Assembly: GCF_041381155.1 (NCBI RefSeq)
Contig: NC_091135.1
Span: 66,119,067-66,183,066, forward strand
DNA from: Argopecten irradians
Lineage: Eukaryota > Mollusca > Bivalvia > Pectinida > Pectinidae
DNA length: 64,000 nucleotides
Direction: 5' to 3'
The position numbers were made by a program, and so were the translations under genes. Of the stretch, positions 25,501 to 39,500 are shown piece by piece. Below the pieces are notes generated by a model. It saw nothing but the letters and a program-made list of their open reading frames with translations, made no database searches and was not told the origin of the DNA. The first letter of the stretch is position 1. The number at the start of each line of letters is the position of its first letter.

Positions 25501-28500
25501 GAGGAGGGACCACGTAGGATCCTCCCAGACAACACAATCTCCTACTACTCTGAGGAGGGACCACGTAGGATCCTCCCAGACAACACCAACTCCTACTACT
25601 CTGAGGAGGGACCACGTAGGATCCTCCCAGACAACACCAACTCCTACTACTCTGAGGAGGGACCACGTAGGATCCTCCCAGACAACACCAACTCCTACTA
25701 CTCTGAGGAGGGACCACGTAGGATCCTCCCAGACAACACCAATCCCTACTACTCTGAGGAGGGACCACGTAGGATCCTCCCAGACAACACCAACTCCTAC
25801 TACTCTGAGGAGGGACCACGTAGGATCCTCCCAGACAACACCAACTCCTACTACTCTGAGGAGGGACCACGTAGGATCCTCCCAGACAACACCAACTCCT
25901 ACTACTCTGAGGAGGGACCACGTAGGATCCTCCCAGACAACACCAAACTCCTACTACTCTGAGGAGGGACCACGTAGGATCCTCCCAGACAACACCAACT
26001 CCTACTACTCTGAGGAGGGACCACGTAGGATCCTCCCAGACAACACCAACTCCTACTACTCTGAGGAGGGACCACGTAGGATCCTCCCAGACAACACCAA
26101 CTCCTACTACTCTGAGGAGGGACCACGTAGGATCCTCCCAGACAACACCAACTCCTACTACTCTGAGGAGGGACCACGTAGGATCCTCCCAGACAACACC
26201 AACTCCTACTACTCTGAGGAGGGACCACGTAGGATCCTCCCAGACAACACCAACTCCTACTACTCTGAGGAGGGACCACGTAGGGTCCTCCCCGACAACA
26301 CCAACTCCTACTACTCTGAGGAGGGACCACGTAGGATCCTCCCAGACAACACCAACTCCTACTACTCTGAGGAGGGACCACGTAGGATCCTCCCAGACAA
26401 CACCAACTCCTACTACTCTGAGGAGGGACCACGTAGGATCCTCCCAGACAACACCAACTCCTACTACTCTGAGGAGGGACCACGTAGGATCCTCCCAGAC
26501 AACACCAACTCCTACTACTCTGAGGAGGGACCACGTAGGATCCTCCCAGACAACACCAACTCCTACTACTCTGAGGAGGGACCACGTAGGATCCTCCCAG
26601 ACAACACCAACTCCTACTACTCTGAGGAGGGACCACGTAGGATCCTCCCAGACAACACCAACTCCTACTACTCTGAGGAGGGACCACGTAGGATCCTCCC
26701 AGACAACACCAACTCCTACTACTCTGAGGAGGGACCACGTAGGATCCTCCCAGACAACACCAACTCCTACTACTCTGAGGAGGGACCACGTAGGATCCTC
26801 CCAGACAACACCAACTCCTACTACTCTGAGGAGGGACCACGTAGGATCCTCCCAGACAACACCAACTCCTACTACTCTGAGGAGGGACCACGTAGGATCC
26901 TCCCAGACAACACCAACTCCTACTACTCTGAGGAGGGACCACGTAGGATCCTCCCAGACAACACAATCCCTACTAATCTGAGGAGGGACCACGTAGGATC
27001 CTCCCAGACAACACAATCCCTACTACTCTGAGGAGGGACCACGTAGGATCCTCCCAGACAACACCAACTCCTACTACTCTGAGGGGAAGGACCACGTAGG
27101 ATCCTCCCAGACAACACAATCCCTACTACTCTGAGGAGGGACCACGTAGGATCCTCCCAGACAACACCAACTCCTACTACTCTGAGGAGGGACCACGTAG
27201 GATCCTCCCAGACAACACACAACTCCCTACTACTCTGAGGAGGGACCACGTAGGATCCTCCCAGACAACACCAACTCCTACTACTCTGAGGAGGGACCAC
27301 GTAGGATCCTCCCAGACAACACCAACTCCTACTACTCTGAGGAGGGACCACGTAGGATCCTCCCAGACAACACCAACTCCTACTACTCTGAGGAGGGACC
27401 ACGTAGGATCCTCCCAGACAACACCAACTCCTACTACTCTGAGGAGGGACCACGTAGGATCCTCCCAGACAACACAATCCCTACTAATCTGAGGAGGGAC
27501 CACGTAGGATCCTCCCAGACAACACCAACTCCTACTACTCTGAGGAGGGACCACGTAGGATCCTCCCAGACAACACCAACTCCTACTACTCTGAGGAGGG
27601 ACCACGTAGGATCCTCCCAGACAACACCAACTCCTACTACTCTGAGGAGGGACCACGTAGGATCCTCCCAGACAACACCAACTCCTACTACTCTGAGGAG
27701 GGACCACGTAGGATCCTCCCAGACAACACAATCCCTACTACTCTGAGGAGGGACCACGTAGGATCCTCCCAGACAACAACAACTCCTACTACTCTGAGGA
27801 GGGACCACGTAGGATCCTCCCAGACAACACCAACTCCTACTACTCTGAGGAGGGACCACGTAGGATCCTCCCAGACAACACCAACTCCTACTACTCTGAG
27901 GAGGGACCACGTAGGATCCTCCCAGACAACACCATCCTACTACTCTGAGGAGGGACCACGTAGGATCCTCCCAGACAACACAATCCCTACTACTCTGAGG
28001 AGGGACCACGTAGGATCCTCCCAGACAACACCAACTCCTACTACTCTGAGGAGGGACCACGTAGGATCCTCCTAGACAACACCAACTCCTACTACTCTGA
28101 GGAGGGACCACGTAGGATCCTCCAGACAACACCAACTCCTACTACTCTGAGGAGGGACCACGTAGGATCCCCAGACAACACCAACTCCTTATTACTCTGA
28201 GGAGGGACCCTCCCAGGATCCTCCCAGACAACACCAACTCCTACTACTCTGAGGAGGGACCACGTAGGATCCTCCCAGACAACACCAACTCCTACTACTC
28301 TGAGGAGGGACCACGTAGGATCCTCCCAGACAACACCAACTCCTACTACTCTGAGGAGGGACCACGTAGGATCCTCCCAGACAACACCAACTCCTACTAC
28401 TCTGAGGAGGGACCACGTAGGATCCTCCCAGACAACACAATCCCTACTACTCTGAGGAGGGACCACGTAGGATCCTCCCAGACAACAACAACTCCTACTA

Positions 28501-31500
28501 CTCTGAGGAGGGACCACGTAGGATCCTCCCAGACAACAACAACAACTCATTCTACTCTGAGGAGGGACCACGTAGGATCCTCCCAGACGACAACAACACC
28601 AACTCCTTCTACTCTGAGGAGGGACCACGTAGGATCCTCCCAGACAACACCAACTCCTACTACTCTGAGGAGGGACCACGTAGGATCCTCCCAGACAACA
28701 CCAACTCCTTCTACTCTGAGGAGGGACCACGTAGGATCCTCCCAGACAACACCAACTCCTACTACTCTGAGGAGGGACCACGTAGGATCCTCCCAGACAA
28801 CACCAACTCCTACTACTCTGAGGAGGGACCACGTAGGATCCTCCCAGACACAAACCAACTCCTACTACTCTGAGGAGGGACCACGTAGGATCCTCCCAGA
28901 CAACACCAACTCCTACTACTCTGAGGAGGGACCACGTAGGATCCTCCCAGACAACACCAACTCCTACTACTCTGAGGAGGGACCACGTAGGATCCTCCCA
29001 GACAACACCAACTCCTACTACTCTGAGGAGGGACCACGTAGGATCCTCCCAGACAACACCAACTCCTACTACTCTGAGGAGGGACCACGTAGGATCCTAG
29101 AACACAACCAACTCCTACTACTCTGAGGAGGGACCACGTAGGATCCTCCCAGACAACACCAACTCCTCTACTAATCTGAGGAGGGACCACGTAGGATCCT
29201 CCCAGACAACACAATCCCTACTAATCTGAGGAGGGACCACGTAGGATCCTCCCAGACAACACCAACTCCTACTACTCTGAGGAGGGACCACGTAGGATCC
29301 TCCCAGACAACACCAACTCCTACTACTCTGAGGAGGGACCACGTAGGATCCTCCCAGACAACACCAACTCCTACTACTCTGAGGAGGGACCACGTAGGAT
29401 CCTCCCAGACAACACCAACTCCTACTACTCTGAGGAGGGACCACGTAGGATCCTCCCAGACAACACCAACTCCTACTACTCTGAGGAGGGACCACGTAGG
29501 ATCCTCCCAGACAACACCAACTCCTACTACTCTGAGGAGGGACCACGTAGGATCCTCCCAGACAACACCAACTCCTACTACTCTGAGGAGGGACCACGTA
29601 GGATCCTCCCAGACAACACCAACTCCTACTACTCTGAGGAGGGACCACGTAGGATCCTCCCAGACAACACCAACTCCCTACTACTCTGAGGAGGGACCAC
29701 GTAGGATCCTCCCAGACAAACACAACTCCTACTACTCTGAGGAGGGACCACGTAGGATCCTCCCAGACAACACCAACTCCTACTACTCTGAGGAGGGACC
29801 ACGTAGGATCCTCCCAGACAACACCAACTCCTACTACTCTGAGGAGGGACCACGTAGGATCCTCCCAGACAACACCAACTCCTACTACTCTGAGGAGGGA
29901 CCACGTAGGATCCTCCCAGACAACACCAACTCCTACTACTCTGAGGAGGGACCACGTAGGATCCTCCCAGACAACACCAACTCCTACTACTCTGAGGAGG
30001 GACCACGTAGGATCCTCCCAGACAACACCAACTCCTACTACTCTGAGGAGGGACCACGTAGGATCCTCCCAGACAACACCAACTCCTACTACTCTGAGGA
30101 GGGACCACGTAGGATCCTCCCAGACAACACCAACTCCTACTACTCTGAGGAGGGACCACGTAGGATCCTCCCAGACAACACCAACTCCTACTACTCTGAG
30201 GAGGGACCACGTAGGATCCTCCCAGACAACACCAACTCCTACTACTCTGAGGAGGGACCACGTAGGATCCTCCCAGACAACACCAACTCCTACTACTCTG
30301 AGGAGGGACCACGTAGGATCCTCCCAGACAACACCAACTCCTACTACTCTGAGGAGGGACCACGTAGGATCCTCCCAGACAACACCAACTCCTACTACTC
30401 TGAGGAGGGACCACGTAGGATCCTCCCAGACAACACCAACTCCTACTACTCTGAGGAGGGACCACGTAGGATCCTCCCAGACAACACAACCACTCCTACT
30501 ACTCTGAGGAGGGACCACGTAGGATCCTCCCAGACAACACCAACTCCTACTACTCTGAGGAGGGACCACGTAGGATCCTCCCAGACAACACAACTCCTAC
30601 TACTCTGAGGAGGGACCACGTAGGATCCTCCCAGACAACACAACTCCTACTACTCTGAGGAGGGACCACGTAGGATCCTCCCAGACAACACCAACTCCTA
30701 CTACTCTGAGGAGGGACCACGAGGATCCTCCCAGACAACACCAACTCCTACTACTCTGAGGAGGGACCACGTAGGATCCTCCCAGACAACACCAACTCCT
30801 ACTACTCTGAGGAGGGACCACGTAGGATCCTCCCAGACAACACCAACTCCTACTACTCTGAGGAGGGACCACGTAGGATCCTCCCAGACAACACCAACTC
30901 CTACTACTCTGAGGAGGGACCACGTAGGATCCTCCCAGACAACAACACAACTCCTACTACTCTGAGGAGGGACCACGTAGGATCCTCCCAGACAACACAA
31001 CAACTCCTACTACTCTGAGGAGGGACCACGTAGGATCCTCCCAGACAACACCAACTCCTACTACTCTGAGGAGGGACCACGTAGGATCCTCCCAGACAAC
31101 ACCAACTCCTACTACTCTGAGGAGGGACCACGTAGGATCCTCCCAGACAACACAATCACTACAACTCCTACTCCTACTACTCTGAGGAGGGACCACGTAG
31201 GATCCTCCCAGACAACACCAACTCCTACTACTCTGAGGAGGGACCACGTAGGATCCTCCCAGACAACACAATCCCTACTAATCTGAGGAGGGACCACGTA
31301 GGATCCTCCCAGACAACACCAACTCCTACTACTCTGAGGAGGGACCACGTAGGATCCTCCCAGACAACACCAACTCCTACTACTCTGAGGAGGGACCACG
31401 TAGGATCCTCCCAGACAACACCAACTCCTACTACTCTGAGGAGGGGGACCACGTAGGATCCTCCCAGACAACACCAACTCCTACTACTCTGAGGAGGGAC

Positions 31501-32316
31501 CACGTAGGATCCTCCCAGACAACACCAACTCCTACTACTCTGAGGAGGGACCACGTAGGATCCTCCCAGACAACACCAACTCCTACTACTCTGAGGAGGG
31601 ACCACGTAGGATCCTCCCAGACAACACAATCCCTACTAATCTGAGGAGGGACCACGTAGGATCCTCCCAGACAACACAATCTCTACTACTCTGAGGAGGG
31701 ACCACGTAGGATCCTCCCAGACAACACCAACTCCTACTACTCTGAGGAGGGACCACGTAGGATCCTCCCAGACAACACCAACTCCTACTACTCTGAGGAG
31801 GGACCACGTAGGATCCTCCCAGACAACACCAACTCCTACTACTCTGAGGAGGGACCACGTAGGATCCTCCCAGACAACACCAACTCCTACTACTCTGAGG
31901 AGGGACCACGTAGGATCCTCCCACAAACACCAACTCCTACTACTCTGAGGAGGGACCACGTAGGATCCTCCCAGACAACACCAACTCCTACTACTCTGAG
32001 GAGGGACCACGTAGGATCCTCCCAGACAACACCAACTCCTACTACTCTGAGGAGGGACCACGTAGGATCCTCCCAGACAACACCAACTCCTACTACTCTG
32101 AGGAGGGACCACGTAGGATCCTCCCAGACAACACCAACTCCTACTACTCTGAGGAGGGACCACGTAGGATCCTCCCAGACAACACCAACTCCTACTACTC
32201 TGAGGAGGGACCACGTAGGATCCTCCCAGACAACACCAACTCCTACTACTCTGAGGAGGGACCACGTAGGATCCTCCCAGACAACACCAACTCCTTCTAC
32301 TCTGAGGAGGGACCAA
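22541..32316. repeat. 9.8-kb 51-bp tandem satellite, about 190 copies
   Basis: The unit contains CTACTACTCTGAGGAGGGAC, CACGTAGGATCCTCCCAGAC and AACACCAACTC. Most monomers are identical over long runs (for example 25990-26930 and 29720-30480), with scattered 1-3 base indels. A recurring variant, ACAATCCCTACTAATCTG, appears at irregular intervals (about 23990, 24250, 25022, 26963, 27475, 29212, 31268, 31627). Each monomer has a GGATCC site and a GGAGG/CCTCC inverted pair. The unit is 17 codons, which creates many overlapping minus-strand frames that switch register at each indel, so it is not coding. It fills most of the gap between CAP-1 and CAP-2. Confidence 0.98.
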
Positions 32317-33566
32317 ACTAGGAGACAGATCCAGCGACCAGTATGCAATTTGTTTCTAATATGCCTTCAGGTGCTATTAAACTAGATAAGTTTAAAGGGG
32401 ATAGGAGCCAAATTCCAATATATCTTTCGGAATGGACATTATTGATATATGATCAAATTTTGAAATTTCTTACACATCTGAAAGTTATTATTTTCATATT
32501 TCAAATCAAAACCATGTATTCGGTCTACTGAATCTTGAATACTGAAGCTACCCCCACCTAGCAACCAATATCATTTTAAATGTCACGACGAACATGCAAA
32601 ATTAGACAAAATATGTAAACATATGGATTGAACGACGTTTGATTGCATTAAAGGTGGTATGAACGCAATTGGCTACAGACATAATCTACATGTAGCGCTA
32701 CATTGAATATGTTTTTGTATCCACTGCTTAACCCCTTTATACCGCATACACATTATTTTCGCGGTGGTGTGAAAAAGTAATGGAGCCGTGTGACTTTAAA
32801 TCGCACTGAAATCGTTGTTGTGTACGCAAAATGAAAACACCGCGAAAATAAGTGGATTAAGAGTATGTAGAGTAAATAAAAAACGACCAATAATCTGTTA
32901 GGGAAAATCATTTAATTTTCATTAGATAGAAATACATATAAATGAAACAAGAATCATTCAGAAAAAAATACTTTAGTGAACGGTAGCGTTTCCAGTTAAA
33001 AACAGACAAAAGATTTATTAGGTTGGTAATATATAATGGGTTTCCGGAGGTTTCTGAAATAAAAAAGAATGTATTTAAAAATGTATCAATAGCATTGCTA
33101 CGACCGTTGAAAAGACAGTTATAACAATTCACTATGAACAATTATTGATAAAACTTATCCAAAATATATGCATATGATAAAAATAGAAACAAAACGACAG
33201 TATTTGTGTCAAAAACATTGTCGATAACCAACAGCATTTCTTATAATGCAATTTACAGATGACAAGTGAATAGACAAATTTATTGCTTTATATATATTTC
33301 TCTAGGAGAAAGAAAATGTTTATGAAATATTAAAACAACAATGGCATTTCTACTTTTGCTGTAGTATTAAATGATACAGTGACATTTGAAAATAATGCCG
33401 TCTGTCGCAGTGTGACAATAATGTAGACGTAATGTACATGTCTACTATGATAATAGTAATACAATAACATCAATCAAATAAATACAATAAAAATGTCTCT
33501 CTAATTAGGCGTCCTTACACATTTGTTCTTGAGTATGGAGGATGAATATCTACAACACTTACCAGT
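32317..33566. other. 3' flank of CAP-2, no gene seen
   Basis: AT-rich sequence between the satellite edge and the CAP-2 stop codon. A minus-strand AATAAA at 33279-33284 is the nearest polyadenylation candidate I saw for CAP-2, about 285 bases past the stop. The frame at 32908-33141 is not recognisable. Confidence 0.5.
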
Positions 33567-36500
33567 TTAGGCACATAGTCCGTTTTCACATGTAGTTCCT
33601 GATGGGCATTGAGAACACGAAGTGCCCTCGTTGTATGGGCGATAACCTCGGAAGTTCCCCCTGTAGGAATAAAGATGGATATATAAAGGGTTCATATCTT
33701 GCTAATGCGTAAGTAGTAGTTACGCAACACTTTGATATGGCAGCTCTGTATATTTATAAAAACATGAGGTGCAACCAAATTCGCTTTATAGGGTAGATGT
33801 ATTTGACTATATGAATGTGTATCGAACAAACTGTGGTAGTTGGAACCAAGAGCAAATCAGATTCATGAACACTTGTCATGAAATAACAAAACCGTATCAA
33901 ACTGATATATATCTACTTATGTACAACTTAACAATAGAGAAAGTATAAACAGAACCAAACCAATATCACACAGACAATGACAATATATAACAGACCTCTA
34001 TTATAGCATTGTTACTGATCATGAAACCAGGGAGGAAATGCTGGCCTACCCATTTCCATAGTTACAGACGACAATCACGGCATTGCTCCAGCTCAGACCC
34101 TCCAGGGAACTGCACTTCTTAGCACCACATCCCAAATACTCGGACGATGCCCAGGCTACCTGTAATGAAGCAGAAATCATAAAAAAGTTAGTGGTCAGAA
34201 TTATCGTTGTCATGACTACTCCAACAATATAAGAGGTTAACACGACGAGATACTTTTTAAACATTGCGTCGTGTGACCTCTAACGAGCACGGCCATTGAT
34301 TCATGTTGCTGGGCCACAGCTGATCGAAATGATGTAAAATGTATCAAAAGTCATTTTAAAAAATCATATGTTGTCACCTACCTTTTTGGATTTATATATC
34401 ATAACACATATTTGCAAGACATTTCCAACAAATTAGTCCAAGAAGCTATGATAAATGCATTTCTTATAACATTCGCCGTATTTTCACTTGTATTGACCGC
34501 CATTTCTAATTTTAATAGGAATATTGAGGTTTTATGAAATTTAGGAGTTATCTAAATGTGTACGCAAAACAAGCGGAACGAAGTAAGCCTCATTTCCATT
34601 ATGCGTTTCGTTAAATTGAAATTTTGTGTTTTGTATTAACGATAGCAGCCATGATGTTTTAGTGACATCGACATGCATATGATTTAACATGAATTTAACA
34701 ATATATGGGTGGTGTTATATAAAATTATTTTTAGGACTGGATTATAATCAACAATTTCTTGCCATTTAAATTGCCTTAGATACGTTTAAACCTAGCGACA
34801 AATAATGGTGTTAATGACAATGTTTGTATCATGATAAAGACAATTAGACTGACCTGTGTATAGTGACCACACACACCGCTACAGCTGTTAGAGGAATAGG
34901 TGTAGTCCGACTCCTCGCTGGCCCACCGGTCTACAGTGTACTTCCCATTGTAGTCTTTACGAAAACACAAAAAACTAAAGTCAGTAACTTCTTAACTCAT
35001 TTAAAATTATTGGGTCATTCAGGTCTGCATTCAACCTCCGGTAAAGCGTGAAAAACCACGCCATAAACAGTTCTTCAAAAACATTCAGATACAAATTATC
35101 TTGTTAGCTTTTTCACACAAAATGAATTTAGTCTTTTTTGGTAAAGCATTTGTGTTGTAATTATTGTTAATCATTCATCACCTGAATTGTGTTGAAATTT
35201 ATATAATGTTTATAGTTAATTATTGTTTATCATTCATCACCTGGTTTGTGTTGTAATTCTATATAATGTTTAATGTTAATTATTGTTAATCATTCATCAC
35301 CTGGTTTGTGTTGTAATTCTATATAATGTTTATTTTTAAATTTATATAATGTTTATTGTTAATTATTGTTAATCATTCATCACCTGGTTTGTGTTGTAAT
35401 TCTATATAATGTTTAATGTTAATTATTGTTAATCATTCATCACCTGGTTTGTGTTGTAATTCTATATAATGTTTAATGTTAATTATTGTTAATCATTCAT
35501 CACCTGGTTTGTGTTGTAATTCTATATAATGTTTATTGTTAATTATTGTTAATCATTCATCACCTGGTTTGTGTTGTAATTCTATATAATGTTTAATGTT
35601 AATTATTGTTAATCATTCATCACCTGGTTTGTGTTGTAATTCTATATAATGTTTATTGTTAATTATTGTTAATCATTCATCACCTGGTTTGTGTTGTAAT
35701 TCTATATAATGTTTATTGTTAATTATTGTTAATCATTCATCACCTGGTTTGTGTTGTAATTCTATATAATGTTTAATGTTAATTATTGTTAATCATTCAT
35801 CACCTGACTTGTGTTGTAATGTTATATAATGTTTAATGTTAATTATTGTTAATCATTCATCACCTGACTTGTGTTGTAATTCTATATAATGTTTAATGTT
35901 AATTATTGTTAATCATTCATCACCTGGTTTGTGTTGTAATTCTATATAATGTTTATTGTTAATTATTGTTAATCATTCATCACCTGTTGTGTTTAATGCT
36001 ATTAATTATGTTAATTATTGTTAATCATTCATCACCTGGTTTGTGTTGTAATTCTATATAATGTTTATTGTTAATTATTGTTAATCATTCATCACCTGAC
36101 TTGTGTTGTAATTCTATATAATGTTTATTGTTAATTATTGTTAATCATTCATCACCTGACTTGTGTTGTAATGTTATATAATGTTTATTGTTAATTATTG
36201 TTAATCATTCATCACCTGACTTGTGTTGTAATTCTATATAATGTTTAATTGTTAATTATTGTTAATCATTCATCACCTGGTTTGTGTTGTAATTCTATAT
36301 AATGTTTATTGTTAATTATTGTTAATCATTCATCACCTGGTTTGTGTTGTAATGTTATATAATGTTTATTGTTATTATTATTGTTAATCATTCATCACCT
36401 GACTTGTGTTGTAATTCTATATAATGTTTAATGTTAATTATTGTTAATCATTCATCACCTGGTTTGTGTTGTAATTCTATATAATGTTTAATGTTAATTA

Positions 36501-39500
36501 TTGTTAATCATTCATCACCTGGTTTGTGTTGTAATTCTATATAATGTTTAATGTTAATTATTGTTAATCATTCATCACCTGGTTTGTGTTGTAATGTTAT
36601 ATAATGTTTATTGTTAATTATTGTTAATCATTCATCACCTGGTTTGTGTTGTAATTCTATATAATGTTTATTGTTAATTATTGTTAATCATTCATCACCT
36701 GGTTTGTGTTGTAATCTATATAATGTTTATTGTTAATTATTGTTAATCATTCATCACCTGGTTTGTGTTGTAATGTTATATAATGTTTATTGTTAATTAT
36801 TGTTAATCATTCATCACCTGACTTGTGTTGTAATGTTATATAATGTTTATTGTTAATTATTGTTAATCATTCATCACCTGTTGTGTTGTAATGTTATATA
36901 ATGTTTATTGTTAATTATTGTTAATCATTCATCACCTGGTTTGTGTTGTAATGCTATATAATGTTTATTGTTAATTATTGTTAATCATTCATCACCTGGT
37001 TTGTGTTGTAATGTTATATAATGTTTATTGTTAATTATTGTTAATCATTCATCACCTGGTTTGTTGTAATGTATAATGTTATATAATATTTTATTGTTAA
37101 TTATTGTTAATCATGTCATCACCTGGTTTGTGTTGTAATGTATATAATGTTTATTGTTAATTATTGTTAATCATTCATCACCTGGTTTGTGTTGTAATGT
37201 TATATAATGTTTATTGTTAATTATTGTTAATCATTCATCACCTGGTTTGTGTTGTAATTCTATATAATGTTTATTGTTAATTATTGTTAATCATTCATTC
37301 ATCACCTGGACTTGTGTTGTAATTCTATATAATGTTTATTGTTAATTATTGTTAATCATTCATCACCTGGTTTGTGTTGTAATTCTATATAATGTTTAAT
37401 GTTAATTATTGTTAATCATTCATCACCTGGTTTGTGTTGTAATGTTATATAATGTTTAATGTTAATTATTGTTAATCATTCATCACCTGGTTTGTGTTGT
37501 AATTCTATATAATGTTTAATTGTTAATTATTGTTAATCATTCATCACCTGGTTTGTGTTGTAATTCTATATAATGTTTAATGTTAATTATTGTTAATCAT
37601 TCATCACCTGGTTTGTGTTGTAATTCTATATAATGTTTAATGTTAATTATTGTTAATCATTCATCACCTGGTTTGTGTTGTAATTCTATATAATGTTTAT
37701 TGTTAATTATTGTTAATCATTCATCACCATCACCTTTGTGTTGTAATTCTATATAATGTTTAATGTTAATTATTGTTAATCATTCATCACCTGGTTTGTG
37801 TTGTAATTCTATATAATGTTTATTGTTAATTATTGTTAATCATTCATCACCTGGTTTGTGTTGTAATTCTATATAATGTTTATTGTTAATTATTGTTAAT
37901 CATTCATCACCTGACTTGTGTTGTAATGTTATATAATGTTTATTGTTAATTATTGTTAATCATTCATCACCTGGTTTGTGTTGTAATGTTATATAATGTT
38001 TATTGTTAATTATTGTTAATCATTCATCACCTGGTTTGTGTTGTAATTCTATATAATGTTTATTGTTAATTATTGTTAATCATTCATCACCTGGTTTGTG
38101 TTGTAATGCTATATAATGTTTAATGTTAATTATTGTTTATCATTCATCACCTGGTTTGTGTTGTAATTCTATATAATGTTTATTGTTAATTATTGTTAAT
38201 CATTCATCACCTGACTTGTGTTGTAATGTTATATAATGTTTATTGTTAATTATTGTTAATCATTCATCACCTGGTTTGTGTTGTAATTCTATATAATGTT
38301 TATTGTTAATTATTGTTAATCATTCATCACCTGGTTTGTGTTGTAATTCTATATAATGTTTATTGTTAATTATTGTTAATCATTCATCACCTGGTTTGTG
38401 TTGTAATTCTATATAATGTTTATTGTTAATTATTGTTAATCATTCATCACCTGACTTGTGTTGTAATGTTATATAATGTTTATTGTTAATTATTGTTAAT
38501 CATTCATCACCTGACTTGTGTTGTAATGTTATATAATGTTTAATGTTAATTATTGTTAATCATTCATCACCTGACTTGTGTTGTAATGTTATATAATGTT
38601 TATTGTTAATTATTGTTAATCATTCATCACCTGACTTGTGTTGTAATTCTATATAATGTTTATTGTTAATTATTGTTAATCATTCATCACCTGGTTTGTG
38701 TTGTAATGTTATATAATGTTTATTGTTAATTATTGTTAATCATTAATCACCTGACTTGTGTTGTAATTCTATATAATGTTTAATGTTAATTATTGTTAAT
38801 CATTCATCACCTGGTTTGTGTTGTAATTCTATATAATGTTTAATGTTAATTATTGTTAATCATTCATCACCTGGTTTGTGTTGTAATGTTATATAATGTT
38901 TATTGTTAATTATTGTTAATCATTAATCACCTGACTTGTGTTGTAATGTTATATAATGTTTATTGTTAATTATTGTTAATCATTAATCACCTGACTTGTG
39001 TTGTAATTCTATATAATGTTTATTGTTAATTATTGTTAATCATTCATCACCTGACTTGTGTTGTAATTCTATATAATGTTTATTGTTAATTATTGTTAAT
39101 CATTCATCACCTGGTTTGTGTTGTAATGTTATATAATGTTTATTGTTAATTATTGTTAATCATTAATCACCTGACTTGTGTTGTAATTCTATATAATGTT
39201 TATTGTTAATTATTGTTAATCATTCATCACCTGGTTTGTGTTGTAATTCTATATAATGTTTATTGTTAATTATTGTTAATCATTCATCACCTGGTTTGTG
39301 TTGTAATTCTATATAATGTTTATTGTTAATTATTGTTAATCATTCATCACCTGGTTTGTGTTGTAATGTTATATAATGTTTATTGTTAATTATTGTTAAT
39401 CATTCATCACCTGGTTTGTGTTGTAATGTTATATAATGTTTATTGTTAATTATTGTTAATCATTCATCACCTGGTTTGTGTTGTAATTCTATATAATGTT

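Noticed and set aside
22594..32348. Many minus-strand frames with repeated WEDPTWSLLR or CCLGGSYVVPPQ peptides, up to 627 codons
   Set aside because: Products of the 51-bp satellite; frames jump register at each 1-base indel, overlap one another and have no splice or start context.
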